The position numbers and the translations under genes were made by a program. From the NCBI GenBank assembly GCA_030429205.1, contig JAUICZ010000004.1, positions 62,001 through 126,000 on the forward strand: a stretch of 64,000 bases of DNA. The letters are read 5' to 3'. A model generated the notes under the pieces. It was not told where the DNA came from. It was given only the letters and a program-made list of their open reading frames with translations, and did no database searches. Every line of letters starts with the position of its first letter. Within the stretch, counting starts at the first letter, position 1. Below are positions 8,614-18,653 of this stretch, one piece after another. Source of the stretch: Bacteroidia bacterium (GTDB lineage: Bacteria; Bacteroidota; Bacteroidia; Chitinophagales; Chitinophagaceae).

Positions 8614-9745
8614 ATCTGTTCTTTTTCACTATCCAACCAAAAATAAAAATGAGCGATAAGAGTAATGGGGACAACTCTAATAATGGCAAGCCCTGCACTT
8701 TTAACAGGTGCAGCAATACCGATATGAATATGCACACAATACCTATGAGTGCATATTTGTCTTTATTGCGCTTAGGCAGAAAGGCCAGTATCAAATTGGT
8801 GGGTAACGCCCATAGTACATTAAAGTTATTCTCACATCCCTGATGGTCTGTCCAGAACCACATCACCAACATGAGCACGCCCAACAAACCTGTTATAAAC
8901 AAGGTTAAAAAACTCATTAAGTTACCTAAGAACTTCAACTTAGACACAGTTACGCCCAGAATAGTCAGCAATGCTGCTATACTAAAAACGATCAATGGAT
9001 AGTTTGGTCCCGCCTGCCTTACTCTTTGTGTTGAAAGCAGGTTTGACTCCTTTACAAATGACTTATTGTTAACCGTTGCGCCCGCAACGCCATCCCTTAA
9101 AAAGTCGGGTAAGAACATCACATCTTCATTGGTCATCACTTTATCTATCCTGCTACCCAATAGTATATTACAACCTACTCTTTCAAAATGCACCACATAA
9201 AAATATTGGTTCATGATATCCCTGAAAGTCAGGTTTTGTCCTTCGGGTAATGTATACCCAAACTTGAATTTATCTCCAAGCGCATTCGGGAATATGTCTC
9301 TGATACGCGTTGCACAGTTGTCGAAAAAGAAATCGTATTTATAATACCTGTTCTCTTCTTTTGCATTCCACACTAAATAATCTTGCACCGATTGTTTCTC
9401 TTCGGCGGTCATTTGCAGTACATGTTCTTCAACACTACGCTCATATGGCGCATAACCGCTAATAAAACCATTAAAGCTTTCACGCGAAACATAGTACAGC
9501 AACTTACCCCTCATAAACTTTATTTCGAAGTCCTCTTCAAAACCAAAAGTACCATAGTTGTACACTATATCTGTACGGCTCAGTGTATCCACAACTCTTA
9601 TAGCCGTGTGTCCAAACTGTTCGTAAATCTCATCACCGGGTCCACAGGTTAACAGGCTAATGCGTAAACCACTACTATCTGTTTGCGCTTGCGTATGCAC
9701 AGCAAATAATGTAATGAATATCAGCAGGAGTATTTTTCTGAACAT
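8600..9745 (-). CDS. DUF4105 domain membrane protein
   Basis: A protein of 381 residues. The ATG at 9745 is chosen because it opens a clean signal peptide (MFRKILLLIFITLFAVHTQA). A more upstream start at 9772 would overlap the sdhB terminator hairpin. The periplasmic DUF4105 part carries the conserved GDEIYEQFGHTAIRV and FFFDNCATRIRD stretches; the His and Cys suggest a papain/NlpC-like fold, but no activity is proven for the family. Four to five hydrophobic helices fill the C-terminal third. It starts the operon that includes the hydrolase. Confidence 0.87.
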   Translation of the reverse strand: MFRKILLLIFITLFAVHTQAQTDSSGLRISLLTCGPGDEIYEQFGHTAIRVVDTLSRTDIVYNYGTFGFEEDFEIKFMRGKLLYYVSRESFNGFISGYAPYERSVEEHVLQMTAEEKQSVQDYLVWNAKEENRYYKYDFFFDNCATRIRDIFPNALGDKFKFGYTLPEGQNLTFRDIMNQYFYVVHFERVGCNILLGSRIDKVMTNEDVMFLPDFLRDGVAGATVNNKSFVKESNLLSTQRVRQAGPNYPLIVFSIAALLTILGVTVSKLKFLGNLMSFLTLFITGLLGVLMLVMWFWTDHQGCENNFNVLWALPTNLILAFLPKRNKDKYALIGIVCIFISVLLHLLKVQGLPLLELSPLLLSLIFIFGWIVKKNRYAKA

Positions 9746-9760
9746 GTAGCAAAATAACAA

Positions 9761-9784
9761 AAGGCTGCCCAAAGGGACAGCCTT
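9761..9784 (-). terminator. Terminator after sdhCAB
   Basis: Stem AAGGCTG/CAGCCTT plus CCC/GGG with one bulged base and an AAA loop. The minus strand continues as a T-rich tail. It lies 24 bases past the sdhB stop and just upstream of the DUF4105 start, separating the two transcripts. Confidence 0.8.
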
Positions 9785-9807
9785 TACAAGTATTATTTTA
9801 TAATGAC

Positions 9808-10584
9808 TTATATCGTATTCTTAGAACCGCCATCCAACATCGCACCAACATACTCACGGTTCAAACGAGCAATATTCTCGATAGAGATACCTTTAGGACA
9901 TTCAGCCTCACATGCACCAATATTGGTACAACCACCAAAACCTTCTTTATCCAACTGCTCTACCATGTTTACCACACGTGTTTTACGCTCAGGGTCACCT
10001 TGCGGTAATAGTGCCAGGTGAGACACCTTAGCAGAAGTAAACAACATTGCAGAAGCATTAGGACATGCTGCAACACAAGCACCACAACCAATACAAGCTG
10101 CCGCCGCAAATGCCTCATCAGCATCGTGCTTCTCTATCGGCAAAGAGTTGGCATCTACCGCATTACCTGTATTTACAGAAATATAGCCCCCTGCTTGTAT
10201 GATACGGTCGAAGGACGTACGATCTACCACCAAGTCTTTAATTACAGGAAAGGCATTAGCTCTGAAAGGCTCTACTGTAATAGTATCACCATCTTTGTAA
10301 TGACGCATGTGTAACTGACAGGTAGTCGTCTGTCCCCAAGGACCATGTGGCTGACCATCGATCACCATACTACACATACCACAAATACCTTCACGGCAAT
10401 CGTGGTCAAAAGCGATCGGCTCTTTACCTTCAGAAACCAACTGCTCATTCAAGACATCAAACATCTCCAGAAAAGACATCTCAGAAGAAATATCTTTTAC
10501 CTGAAAAGTATCAAAATGACCTGTGTCCTTACTGTTTCTTTGACGCCAAACCTTTAGCGTCAGGTTCATGTTGTAATGTTCCAT
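9808..10584 (-). CDS. sdhB: Succinate dehydrogenase/fumarate reductase iron-sulfur subunit
   Basis: The electron-transfer subunit of complex II, 258 residues. All three cluster motifs are visible: CREGICGMC plus a distal Cys for [2Fe-2S] (about residues 63-90), [12 protein letters not shown] for [4Fe-4S], and [14 protein letters not shown] for the later cluster. It passes electrons between the SdhA flavin and the membrane cytochrome b. It is the last gene of the operon, 18 bases after sdhA. Translation could also begin at the Met five codons in (10569). The type matches the Bacteroidota SdhB/FrdB form, which can work in either direction. Confidence 0.96.
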   Translation of the reverse strand: MEHYNMNLTLKVWRQRNSKDTGHFDTFQVKDISSEMSFLEMFDVLNEQLVSEGKEPIAFDHDCREGICGMCSMVIDGQPHGPWGQTTTCQLHMRHYKDGDTITVEPFRANAFPVIKDLVVDRTSFDRIIQAGGYISVNTGNAVDANSLPIEKHDADEAFAAAACIGCGACVAACPNASAMLFTSAKVSHLALLPQGDPERKTRVVNMVEQLDKEGFGGCTNIGACEAECPKGISIENIARLNREYVGAMLDGGSKNTI

Positions 10585-10602
10585 AGAACTATTTTAACCT
10601 AA

Positions 10603-12579
10603 TTATTTATAGCTACGTTGTGTTGGTTTCACCACGTCGTAGTTTAGATCTTCTTTTTCTAATTCAAAATTACTTTCACCATTGTACTTCCAGGCAGCTA
10701 CGTACATGTATTTGTCATCCTGACGCATTGCTTCACCTTCTTCTGTTTGGTACTCCTCGCGGAAGTGACCGCCACAGCTCTCGTTACGGTTCAATGCATC
10801 GATACACATCAACTCACCAAGCTCAAGGAAGTCCGCTACTCTACCTGCTTTATCCAGCTCAGGGTTATACTCGTCTGCACTACCCGGCACAAACACATTC
10901 TCCCAGAACTCTTTACGTAAAGCTTGTATTTCTGTAATAGCTTCTTTCAAACCTTGCTCGTTACGTGCCATACCACACTTGTTCCACATGATCTTACCCA
11001 AACGCTTGTGGAAACTCTCTACACTTTCTTTACCCTTGATGCTTAACAGCTTGGTAATTCTATCGTTTACTGATTTTTCAGCTTCAACAAAAGCTTCGTG
11101 ATCAGTAGGTATTGCTTTTGTACGAATCTCATCAGCCAGATAGTTACCCAAAGTGTATGGTATCACAAAATAACCATCTGCCAGACCCTGCATCAATGCA
11201 GATGCACCCAAACGGTTGGCACCATGATCACTAAAGTTTGCCTCACCCAGAGCATACAAACCTTCTACAGAAGTCATCAACTCATAGTCTACCCAAAGGC
11301 CACCCATTGTATAGTGTACTGCAGGGTATATACGCATTGGTACTTCGTACGGGTTTTCTCCTGTTATCTTTTCATACATCTCAAACAGGTTACCATACTT
11401 AGCCTCAACCACTCCTTTACCTAACTCTTTTACCTGAGCATCAGATGGATTGTTGATACCTAGTTTGTTTGCCTCACTCTTACCATAGCGTATAATAGCA
11501 GAAGAGTAATCCAGATATACCGCTTGTTTAGAAGCTCCTACACCATAACCTGCATCGCAACGCTCTTTAGCCGCACGGCTGGCAACGTCACGTGGTACAA
11601 GGTTACCAAATGCAGGGTAACGTCTTTCCAGGTAGTAATCTCTTTCTTCTTCAGGTATATCGTTTGCTTTGCGATCATCGCCTTTTGCTTTTGGCACCCA
11701 TATACGCCCGTCATTCCTCAACGACTCAGACATCAATGTCAGTTTAGACTGATGGTCTCCACTAACAGGGATACATGTCGGGTGAATTTGCGTATAACAA
11801 GGGTTTCCGAAATGAGCACCTTTTTTATGTGCCTTCCATGCTGCTGTTACGTTACTACCCATTGCGTTGGTAGAAAGGTAGAATACGTTACCGTAACCAC
11901 CTGTACATAACAATACGGCATGACCGAAATGTCTTTCCAACTCACCTGTAACTAAATTACGAGCGATGATACCACGAGCTTTACCATCTATCTTCACAAC
12001 CTCTAGCATCTCGTGACGGCTGTATTGAGTAACATTACCCAATGCAACTTGTCTTTCTAACGCCTGGTAAGCACCTATCAATAACTGCTGACCAGTTTGA
12101 CCTGCAGCGTAGAATGTACGTTGTACCTGTACACCACCAAAAGAACGGTTGCTTAATAAACCTCCATACTCACGTGCAAAAGGCACACCCTGCGCTACAC
12201 ACTGGTCGATGATGTTGGCACTTACTTCTGCCAAACGGTGTACGTTGGCTTCACGTGCACGGTAGTCACCACCTTTAATAGTATCGTAAAATAAGCGGTA
12301 GGTGCTGTCACCATCATTCTGATAGTTTTTAGCAGCGTTGATACCACCCTGCGCCGCAATAGAGTGTGCACGACGAGGACTATCCTGAAAACAGAATGTT
12401 TTCACTTTATACCCCATCTCACCCAAAGATGCCGCAGCAGAAGCACCTGCCAAACCTGTACCGATAACGATCACATCTAAGTGACGTTTGTTGGCAGGGT
12501 TTACCAGCTTACATGTTGACTTATATGTTTCCCATTTAGCATTAAGATCGCCCGATGGTATTTTTGAATTAAGTGTCAT
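10603..12579 (-). CDS. sdhA: Succinate dehydrogenase/fumarate reductase flavoprotein subunit
   Basis: The catalytic subunit, 658 residues, interconverting succinate and fumarate in the TCA cycle. An FAD-binding [20 protein letters not shown] loop sits near residue 37. The covalent-FAD His lies in [18 protein letters not shown], and the substrate-binding region has QIHPTC and the Arg/His cluster near [16 protein letters not shown]. The length fits the large Bacteroidota type. It lies between sdhC (36-base gap) and sdhB (18-base gap). Confidence 0.96.
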   Translation of the reverse strand: MTLNSKIPSGDLNAKWETYKSTCKLVNPANKRHLDVIVIGTGLAGASAAASLGEMGYKVKTFCFQDSPRRAHSIAAQGGINAAKNYQNDGDSTYRLFYDTIKGGDYRAREANVHRLAEVSANIIDQCVAQGVPFAREYGGLLSNRSFGGVQVQRTFYAAGQTGQQLLIGAYQALERQVALGNVTQYSRHEMLEVVKIDGKARGIIARNLVTGELERHFGHAVLLCTGGYGNVFYLSTNAMGSNVTAAWKAHKKGAHFGNPCYTQIHPTCIPVSGDHQSKLTLMSESLRNDGRIWVPKAKGDDRKANDIPEEERDYYLERRYPAFGNLVPRDVASRAAKERCDAGYGVGASKQAVYLDYSSAIIRYGKSEANKLGINNPSDAQVKELGKGVVEAKYGNLFEMYEKITGENPYEVPMRIYPAVHYTMGGLWVDYELMTSVEGLYALGEANFSDHGANRLGASALMQGLADGYFVIPYTLGNYLADEIRTKAIPTDHEAFVEAEKSVNDRITKLLSIKGKESVESFHKRLGKIMWNKCGMARNEQGLKEAITEIQALRKEFWENVFVPGSADEYNPELDKAGRVADFLELGELMCIDALNRNESCGGHFREEYQTEEGEAMRQDDKYMYVAAWKYNGESNFELEKEDLNYDVVKPTQRSYK

Positions 12580-12615
12580 GTCTATTAATTAACAGAAATG
12601 ATGAATGTTTTTAAA

Positions 12616-13278
12616 TTAAGATATCCAACCAAAGTAAAATGACAATGGCATCATGATGAAGATGAAAGGTACAATGATAGCGAAGCCAACACCTACTGAC
12701 TTTATCAAGCTTTTATACTTGTTGGTAGCTAAGCCTAATGTCTGGAATGCACTGAAGAAACCATGCACTAAGTGCCATGATAAAGCAATACAGCCTAGAA
12801 TGTAGATAATTACTACAACAGGGTTTTGGAAAGCTTCCTTCATCATATGATAAAGATCTAACTCTCCACCACCTGTGATCTGAGAAAACCTGTTTGGTGC
12901 CCAGAATGCAGATGTGTGTAATACTAAGAATATCAACAGCAAGCTACCTAATATACCCATTGAGCGGCTGTACCATTTACTGTTCTTGTTGCTGGCATTT
13001 ACCGCATAGCGGCTACCGCGCTTCGACTTGTTTTTAAGAAACAAGTTCAACCCTTGTACGGTGTGTAGTATTAAAAATGCAAACAAGCCAACCTCTATGA
13101 TATGGATGATCATATTAGTACCCATAAAATGAGCTGCAGCCTCATAGGCTTCTTTACTAACCCACACCAGCGAGTTAATATAACAGTGAACTATTAAGAA
13201 AGTGATCAAAAACAGTCCGGTAAGGCTCATTTGTATCTTCTTACCGACAGAGGTACTGAAATAGTTTTTCCAGGACAT
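12616..13278 (-). CDS. sdhC: Succinate dehydrogenase cytochrome b subunit
   Basis: A membrane anchor of 220 residues with five hydrophobic helices and conserved His residues (for example in LIVHCYINS, HTVQGLNLF, HTSAFW and SWHLVHGFFSAFQTLG) suited to binding two haem b, as in the single-anchor di-haem class. It exchanges electrons with menaquinone. It is the first gene of sdhCAB, about 33 bases downstream of the predicted transcription start. Confidence 0.94.
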   Translation of the reverse strand: MSWKNYFSTSVGKKIQMSLTGLFLITFLIVHCYINSLVWVSKEAYEAAAHFMGTNMIIHIIEVGLFAFLILHTVQGLNLFLKNKSKRGSRYAVNASNKNSKWYSRSMGILGSLLLIFLVLHTSAFWAPNRFSQITGGGELDLYHMMKEAFQNPVVVIIYILGCIALSWHLVHGFFSAFQTLGLATNKYKSLIKSVGVGFAIIVPFIFIMMPLSFYFGWIS

Positions 13279-13318
13279 AAAATCTCAAAATATTTGAGTG
13301 AATATTACAAAATCGTTA

Positions 13319-13350
13319 CAAAGATAACACCGAAATCGGCGAAATCACAA
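13319..13350 (-). promoter_or_regulatory. Promoter of sdhCAB
   Basis: On the minus strand TATCTTTG (13319-13326) matches the Bacteroidota -7 box TAnnTTTG exactly, with TTG (13348-13350) 21 bases upstream as the -33 box. This predicts a leader of about 30 bases before the sdhC ATG. Confidence 0.75.
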
Positions 13351-13426
13351 TCCTATTATACACATCTAGTGTGATAATTATCAATTACTATAAACAATAC
13401 TCTGTAAAAAAAGTTTACGCATACAA

Positions 13427-13990
13427 CTATTCACTAATGCGTAGCATATAATTATCTATCATCTGGTAAAAATGCTGCGGGTTGTAAGTGCGCCACTTGT
13501 CATTTTCTGCCAATGAGATGTATCTGGTCAGGCGCATATCCCGAAAGTCGTATTGAGTAGACTCGGGCATATTTACTGCTACCACCCAGCCGCCTTGCTC
13601 TGCTATATCTTCATACCACTCTTCGTAGTACTCCTCGTCCCCACTATGAAAGTTCAGTACATTTTCTGTAATGAGGATAAACTTGTAAATACCCTTCTCG
13701 ATCATTACATCAATAACAGAACGTTTAAGCTCCATTATATCATTTTCTACAGCATCGTTCCATTCCCCTATCAGCTCTATAATGCAAAAGTTCTGTTCGT
13801 ACTCAACAAACAGCACTTTCATATACAAAGTTCTGGATCCGAAATCATCCCACTGCGGATGTATGTAATAATTGTAAACGGTATTAGAAAACTCAAACTC
13901 ACTGTGTACACTCCCGAAGAATGGAGAGTGCTCATCGTCTTCTGCTGTGTATAAGTGTCGCCAATTATAATATGGTTCTATCTCATGCAT
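13427..13990 (-). CDS. Conserved protein of unknown function
   Basis: A soluble, acidic protein of 187 residues with no signal peptide and no transmembrane segment. It is rich in Tyr, Trp and Glu (MHEIEPYYNWRHLYTAEDDE at the start, DEEYYEEWYEDIAEQGGWVV later). I believe close relatives occur across Chitinophagaceae-type genomes, but no function is known to me. It is separated from the rhodanese gene by 33 bases and from sdhC by a promoter region, and may be the tail of the 18053-to-13427 minus-strand run. Confidence 0.8.
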   Translation of the reverse strand: MHEIEPYYNWRHLYTAEDDEHSPFFGSVHSEFEFSNTVYNYYIHPQWDDFGSRTLYMKVLFVEYEQNFCIIELIGEWNDAVENDIMELKRSVIDVMIEKGIYKFILITENVLNFHSGDEEYYEEWYEDIAEQGGWVVAVNMPESTQYDFRDMRLTRYISLAENDKWRTYNPQHFYQMIDNYMLRISE

Positions 13991-14023
13991 ATCTTGCTAC
14001 CACCCCTTATTATTTATTAAAAC

Positions 14024-14344
14024 CTACTGTATCTTCTCGTTGCCATATTTTTCCTGCCATGCAAGAATACCACCTGTAACATTCACGGTGTTTTTAAACC
14101 CTGCCTGCTCCAGCACCATACACGCTTGCATGCTACGCTTACCAGAACGGCAATGAATAATCAGTTCCTCATCTTTCAGGTCTTCAATCTCATCAAACAT
14201 CATACCCATTATATTCCCAAGCGGAATCAACTTCACACCCAAATTACTTTCATTATACTCTTCCGGCTCGCGAACATCTATAACATTAAGTTGCTCCCCG
14301 TTATCCAATCTGCTTTTTAGTTCTTCTACAGTAATTTCTTTCAT
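14024..14344 (-). CDS. Rhodanese-like domain protein
   Basis: A single rhodanese domain of 106 residues, cytosolic. VIDVREPEEYNESNL is the classic N-terminal motif, and the active-site loop CRSGKRS is complete with the sulfur-carrying Cys. Such small proteins move sulfane sulfur, but partners cannot be inferred. It lies nine bases after the secreted-protein gene. Confidence 0.93.
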   Translation of the reverse strand: MKEITVEELKSRLDNGEQLNVIDVREPEEYNESNLGVKLIPLGNIMGMMFDEIEDLKDEELIIHCRSGKRSMQACMVLEQAGFKNTVNVTGGILAWQEKYGNEKIQ

Positions 14345-14353
14345 GTATGTAAA

Positions 14354-16180
14354 TTATAGCTTTATCAATTTTTGGGGCTGCTGCCCCTCATCACCAACAT
14401 GTAACAGGTATACACCTTTTGATATATTGCTGACATTAATTACTTCGTTACCTTTCACAACCCCTGACAGCACTACTCTGCCAGCCATATCTGTTATTCT
14501 ATATGGTGTTGCCTCGTTTTTATTCAAACTTAGCCTTATCAGATCAGTTGCCGGATTAGGATACACGTCCCAATCTTTTTCTGCACTTTTCAATACGGCA
14601 TGTTCTCCTGTTGGCCATACCAACCCAAATAACGGACGTATCATTACAGATCCCTGTATGGACGATTGTTTCCATTGATTTAATATGCTGTAGAACGTAT
14701 GGGACGAAGCGTCTATATCCTGATCGAAACCAAAATACAAACTATCACTAGAGCTCAGTGCAGGTTGTATTGTACCTATATAAAATTTACCCGGCTGCAA
14801 TACTACAGGAGTTTTAAACCGATAATAATAAAATTGATGTTGCTGCAGGTAGGCAGGTACCAAAAAATCTTCCTGTAGCAATAAATCATCAATACCACCA
14901 TTATAGGCAATGTTTTTATATACAGTTAAAGAGAACAACTTTCGATACGCCAGTGGTACTTGCCTACCAAAGTAAATAGCTATGCCTTTTAGTGTATCCG
15001 CATTTGTTAACTCATACTCAATTGCCAACTTACCCGGCAATGTAGGGTATTGCTTAATGTAATAGCTCTTCTCTGCCGAACCATCATCGTAAGCATAGTA
15101 ATTATGAAAAACTTGCCTGCGTACAATAGTATCATTTTCTACAGGCCCGGTGCTACCATTTGGCTGTAGCCAGTATTTATTCTCAAAAGCAACATAGTCG
15201 TTTTGAGGTGGTGCTGACACCGTATTTGTATATACCGGGAATGTCACTGTTTTCTCTTCGTCTGCTGCCAGCCCGACATTACTGTTAGCGGTACTCAACG
15301 AAGTGTTTGATACAACTTCCTTAGCCGTGTAGCCATAGTTCACATTCGTTCCGGATGTACCTATATTATGTATAGATGTGCTGTGTTGAGCAGCTCGCTC
15401 TTTACTTACATTTGCCAAAAACTGATGGTATGGCATATGCGTATAATCTTTTAATAGAAAGGTTGGCTCATCTACAAATGCTACATCTGTAATGGCTGTA
15501 TCATTAATATTCCTGTTAGCATCCAGCCTGATGTAGTCTATATTCCAAATATCGTCTGCATTATTGATAGACGCTTTGTTTACAAAACGAAACTGGAAAC
15601 CGGCATGAAAGAACGATTGTTGTGTGATGGGTATCATTACCTGCTCAAAAGGCTTAGCAAAACTCCCCGGCACTCTCCATACCCTTGTCCATCCGCTTGT
15701 TTTACGCAAATAGAGCATTAAAGAATCTTGTGGTTGAGGTTCAAACCCTTTTCCCTGTGGTTGGTAATAAAAGCTTAAATACAAACTGTCTGACGGGCTG
15801 TAACCGGTCAGGTCAATCTGTTGAGATGTTAAGCTATCAGCATATCTTAATACTGTACTGAAATTCTCTTCGTACGGCAACCCGTCACTATCAATAGCAT
15901 CAAAAGTAGCTACACCTCTGCTAATGGGGTTCAGCCCCATGCTGTTATTGATATACACCTTTCTATCTACCCATTTATTCGTGTCCGGAAAAAACTCGGT
16001 TCCTGTAAAGTCTTCAAAAAATGGTAAGGATAAAGCGGTTGTTTTGTGGGTAGCTCTGGCAGGTGATACGGCCTGTTGATTTTCAACAGCCGGGCGGTAA
16101 TGCAATGCTCCAAGGTACTCTTGTGCCATTGCAGAAAAAGAGCTTATCAGTAGTATGTATGTAAATATTATTCTGATCAT
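14354..16180 (-). CDS. Secreted protein with type A T9SS sorting domain
   Basis: 608 residues: signal peptide ending SAMAQ, a long central part rich in beta structure with no family I recognise, and a C-terminal sorting domain from about residue 530 (VYPNPATDLIRLSL, YRITDMAGRVV, NISKGVYLLHV, KLIKL end). This points to export through the type IX system and surface attachment or release. The N-terminal part (LPFFEDFTG) resembles the jelly-roll lead-in found in many such proteins. It lies downstream of the PASTA gene with a 54-base gap. Confidence 0.88.
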   Translation of the reverse strand: MIRIIFTYILLISSFSAMAQEYLGALHYRPAVENQQAVSPARATHKTTALSLPFFEDFTGTEFFPDTNKWVDRKVYINNSMGLNPISRGVATFDAIDSDGLPYEENFSTVLRYADSLTSQQIDLTGYSPSDSLYLSFYYQPQGKGFEPQPQDSLMLYLRKTSGWTRVWRVPGSFAKPFEQVMIPITQQSFFHAGFQFRFVNKASINNADDIWNIDYIRLDANRNINDTAITDVAFVDEPTFLLKDYTHMPYHQFLANVSKERAAQHSTSIHNIGTSGTNVNYGYTAKEVVSNTSLSTANSNVGLAADEEKTVTFPVYTNTVSAPPQNDYVAFENKYWLQPNGSTGPVENDTIVRRQVFHNYYAYDDGSAEKSYYIKQYPTLPGKLAIEYELTNADTLKGIAIYFGRQVPLAYRKLFSLTVYKNIAYNGGIDDLLLQEDFLVPAYLQQHQFYYYRFKTPVVLQPGKFYIGTIQPALSSSDSLYFGFDQDIDASSHTFYSILNQWKQSSIQGSVMIRPLFGLVWPTGEHAVLKSAEKDWDVYPNPATDLIRLSLNKNEATPYRITDMAGRVVLSGVVKGNEVINVSNISKGVYLLHVGDEGQQPQKLIKL

Positions 16181-16234
16181 ATTCTATAAGACTGTGTTTA
16201 TACAACTTTCGTCAGTCTTAATTATTGTTTTCAC

Positions 16235-17032
16235 TTAATAATCGCCATCATTATTGTCACTTCCATTACCCTGCTTCATGTGTATGTCCATCAATCCACC
16301 TTCGTTGATCATATTGTGTCCTCCAAACTCGTTATAAGCTTCCGGTATTTGTCGGTAAATAACAGCAGACTCCGTGTCTGATATCGGCGGGTCGAATATC
16401 GGTGTAAACTGTATACCCATCGCATTTAGCAAAGCAATACCTTCTATATAGCTTTTACCAACAACATTAGGCACCTGTAACTCTACCTTACTTAAACCAT
16501 CGCCTATAACAAGATCTATTTTACTACCCTGTGGTAACATGGTCCCCTCTGCTATTTGTTTGTTTTTATGCAACTGTTCTAATATAGCACCATCTGCAAT
16601 ATCAGGACGGTGAATAGTGTCACCTAATCGTAATTTATTGCTTTTGATGACCATTAAGCCACTACGATAAGATAGGCCTGTAAGGTCCGGCATTGGTGTT
16701 AATGGAGCTTCGGCCTTATTCACTATAAGAAACACGGTTCTTCCTTTTTTAACCATAGAACCGGTATCCGGCATTTGTGATAGTACTTCACTGGGCTCAT
16801 GCTTCATATCATATGCTGAGTCCATATCTACAGTATATCCGCCGGAGGTAAGTATTTTCAAGGCATCATTTACATTCATACCTATTACTACCGGCACTTT
16901 GTTCTCAACTCCATGATTGGTAATACTATCCAAACTAGAGAAGAATATTTGATATATGGCCACTGCAATGACCAACATCAATAACAAATGAAACCAAATA
17001 GCCTTATAAAACTTACCCTTGAATAATGCCAT
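16235..17032 (-). CDS. PASTA domain membrane protein
   Basis: 265 residues: one N-terminal membrane helix (about residues 10-32), then three PASTA repeats starting near VPVVIGMNVNDALKIL, PMPDLTGLSYRSGL and VPNVVGKSYIEGIAL. PASTA domains bind peptidoglycan stem peptides in other proteins. No kinase or transpeptidase domain is attached. It sits seven bases after ddl, which fits a cell-wall role. The C-terminus is Asn/Asp/Gly-rich. Confidence 0.88.
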   Translation of the reverse strand: MALFKGKFYKAIWFHLLLMLVIAVAIYQIFFSSLDSITNHGVENKVPVVIGMNVNDALKILTSGGYTVDMDSAYDMKHEPSEVLSQMPDTGSMVKKGRTVFLIVNKAEAPLTPMPDLTGLSYRSGLMVIKSNKLRLGDTIHRPDIADGAILEQLHKNKQIAEGTMLPQGSKIDLVIGDGLSKVELQVPNVVGKSYIEGIALLNAMGIQFTPIFDPPISDTESAVIYRQIPEAYNEFGGHNMINEGGLMDIHMKQGNGSDNNDGDY

Positions 17033-17039
17033 AATATCT

Positions 17040-18053
17040 TTATGAATAAGTAGATCTTTTTTCTTCTTGCCTTAAACACTCTTCGCACAACGAGTTATAA
17101 AACTCACTTAAAGTTAAACCTGCTGCATGTACCTGTTGAGGTATCAAGCTAGTTTCACTTTGCCCCGGCATCGTATTTACTTCCAGAAAATATAGTTTAT
17201 CGGTTCCCTTCTGTAATATATAATCCATGCGTACCACCCCTCTGCAATTTAAGTGTCTGTAAATAAATTCAGACTTGCTGGCTAAGCGATCTTTCACATG
17301 CTCTGTAACCGGGGCAGGTGTTATCTCGTTAGTTACTCCGGGTGTATACTTCGCCTCGTAATCGAAAAACTCATTTTTGCTAACGATCTCGGTAGCTGGC
17401 AATGTATATAGCTTGCCATCAACACGATACACACCTACTGTCAGTTCACGCCCTTCAATAAACTCCTCTATCAGTACCTGATCATCTTCATCGAAAGCTT
17501 TTTCAATTGCAGGCAATAGCTCTTCTACACTCTTCACTTTGGTAATACCCAGGCTCGATCCGCTTTCATTAGGCTTTACGAACATAGGTAGTTGTATCTG
17601 CTCCAGAATAGAACCTACAGAGTAAGGCTCTCCTTTTATTAAATGTACCGAGTTGGCTATGCTGACAATGTTCAGGTCTTTCACCACTTTGTTACAGTAG
17701 CTCTTATTGAATGTTAGTGCTGAAACAATTGCGTTGCAAGAAGTATATGGTACATCCATCATGTCAAGATAACCTTGCATACGACCATCTTCACCGGGAG
17801 TACCGTGTATAGCAATAAACACCATATCAAATACAATAAGCTTACGACTTAGCCTTAGTGTAAAGTCATTCTTATCTATAGATGTTCTTTTGCCTTTTTC
17901 ATCCTCATACCACCAATCGTCTTTAGTAACAACAATGGTATACACGTTGTACTTATCATGATCTAAGTGTTTATTTATTGTTTCTGCTGTCTCTATTGAT
18001 ATTACATATTCACCTGAATATCCACCTGCCAGCAGTGCTATGTTCTTCTTCAT
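17040..18053 (-). CDS. ddl: D-alanine--D-alanine ligase
   Basis: An ATP-grasp ligase of 337 residues that makes the D-Ala-D-Ala dipeptide of peptidoglycan. It shows AGGYSGEYVISIETA at the start, HGTPGEDG, the FVKPNESGSSLGI phosphate-binding stretch, EEFIEGRELTVGV, and the Mg site FLEVNTMPG. The length is normal. The upstream minus strand has TACCTTTG at 18080-18087, an exact -7 box, without a clear -33 element. Confidence 0.95.
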   Translation of the reverse strand: MKKNIALLAGGYSGEYVISIETAETINKHLDHDKYNVYTIVVTKDDWWYEDEKGKRTSIDKNDFTLRLSRKLIVFDMVFIAIHGTPGEDGRMQGYLDMMDVPYTSCNAIVSALTFNKSYCNKVVKDLNIVSIANSVHLIKGEPYSVGSILEQIQLPMFVKPNESGSSLGITKVKSVEELLPAIEKAFDEDDQVLIEEFIEGRELTVGVYRVDGKLYTLPATEIVSKNEFFDYEAKYTPGVTNEITPAPVTEHVKDRLASKSEFIYRHLNCRGVVRMDYILQKGTDKLYFLEVNTMPGQSETSLIPQQVHAAGLTLSEFYNSLCEECLRQEEKRSTYS

Positions 18054-18148
18054 ACTTTAATATACGTACAAGTTGTAGCCAAAGGTAATAGAAAAATGAG
18101 TGATGCGGAATGGCTGTTTGATAAATAACTGATAAAGTCTGAGTAGTA

Positions 18149-18565
18149 CTATTTACGGTCTTTTACAGGTATTACCAGCTTCAACCCCGACCATATTTCA
18201 TCCACTGCACAAACTTTTACATCAACCAAACCAATACTTAGTGCCAGATCTCTTATTACATCTTCCGTAACATCTGTCTCTACCTTCGACGATTTTTTCG
18301 GCCAGGACACCCATATACTACCGTTCTGCACAATCTTCTGTTTCATGGCAGGTAACTTTTTAGTTAACTCTTTTTCGCTCTTAGTAAAGAAATGTATCAT
18401 ATCATAATCCTTACCACGTAAGGTGATGTTGGTTTGCACATCTTCCGGAAATACGATAAACAGCTGAAAGTAATGGTCGGGCATGTTATGAATATTCATC
18501 TTAAAGCCGGCTTTTATACCCAGCTTTTTCTCTAATGGTGTGCCAGAATAGCCTATAGATGTCAT
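18149..18565 (-). CDS. DUF3052 family protein
   Basis: A 138-residue soluble protein with the DUF3052 features GYSGTPLEKKLGIK at the start, DMIHFF and SIWVSWPKKSSKV in the middle and DVKVCAVDEIWSGLKLV near the end. The family has no proven function. It is divergent from the phosphohexomutase gene (88-base gap) and 95 bases from ddl. Confidence 0.85.
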   Translation of the reverse strand: MTSIGYSGTPLEKKLGIKAGFKMNIHNMPDHYFQLFIVFPEDVQTNITLRGKDYDMIHFFTKSEKELTKKLPAMKQKIVQNGSIWVSWPKKSSKVETDVTEDVIRDLALSIGLVDVKVCAVDEIWSGLKLVIPVKDRK

Positions 18566-18653
18566 ATTTGATTGATTAACGGGAGCAAAAGTTTATTATT
18601 TTCGCGCCAATACCATATATCTAAATTAAATATTTCATAGAAACACTATTCTA

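Noticed and set aside
13553..13954. Open frame of 133 codons on the plus strand
   Set aside because: Antisense to the conserved 187-residue protein, which has the better start and composition.
16190..16220. AAGACTG/CAGTCTT pair between the PASTA and secreted-protein genes
   Set aside because: The stem is seven bases with a loop of about 18 and no T tract. It could be chance.
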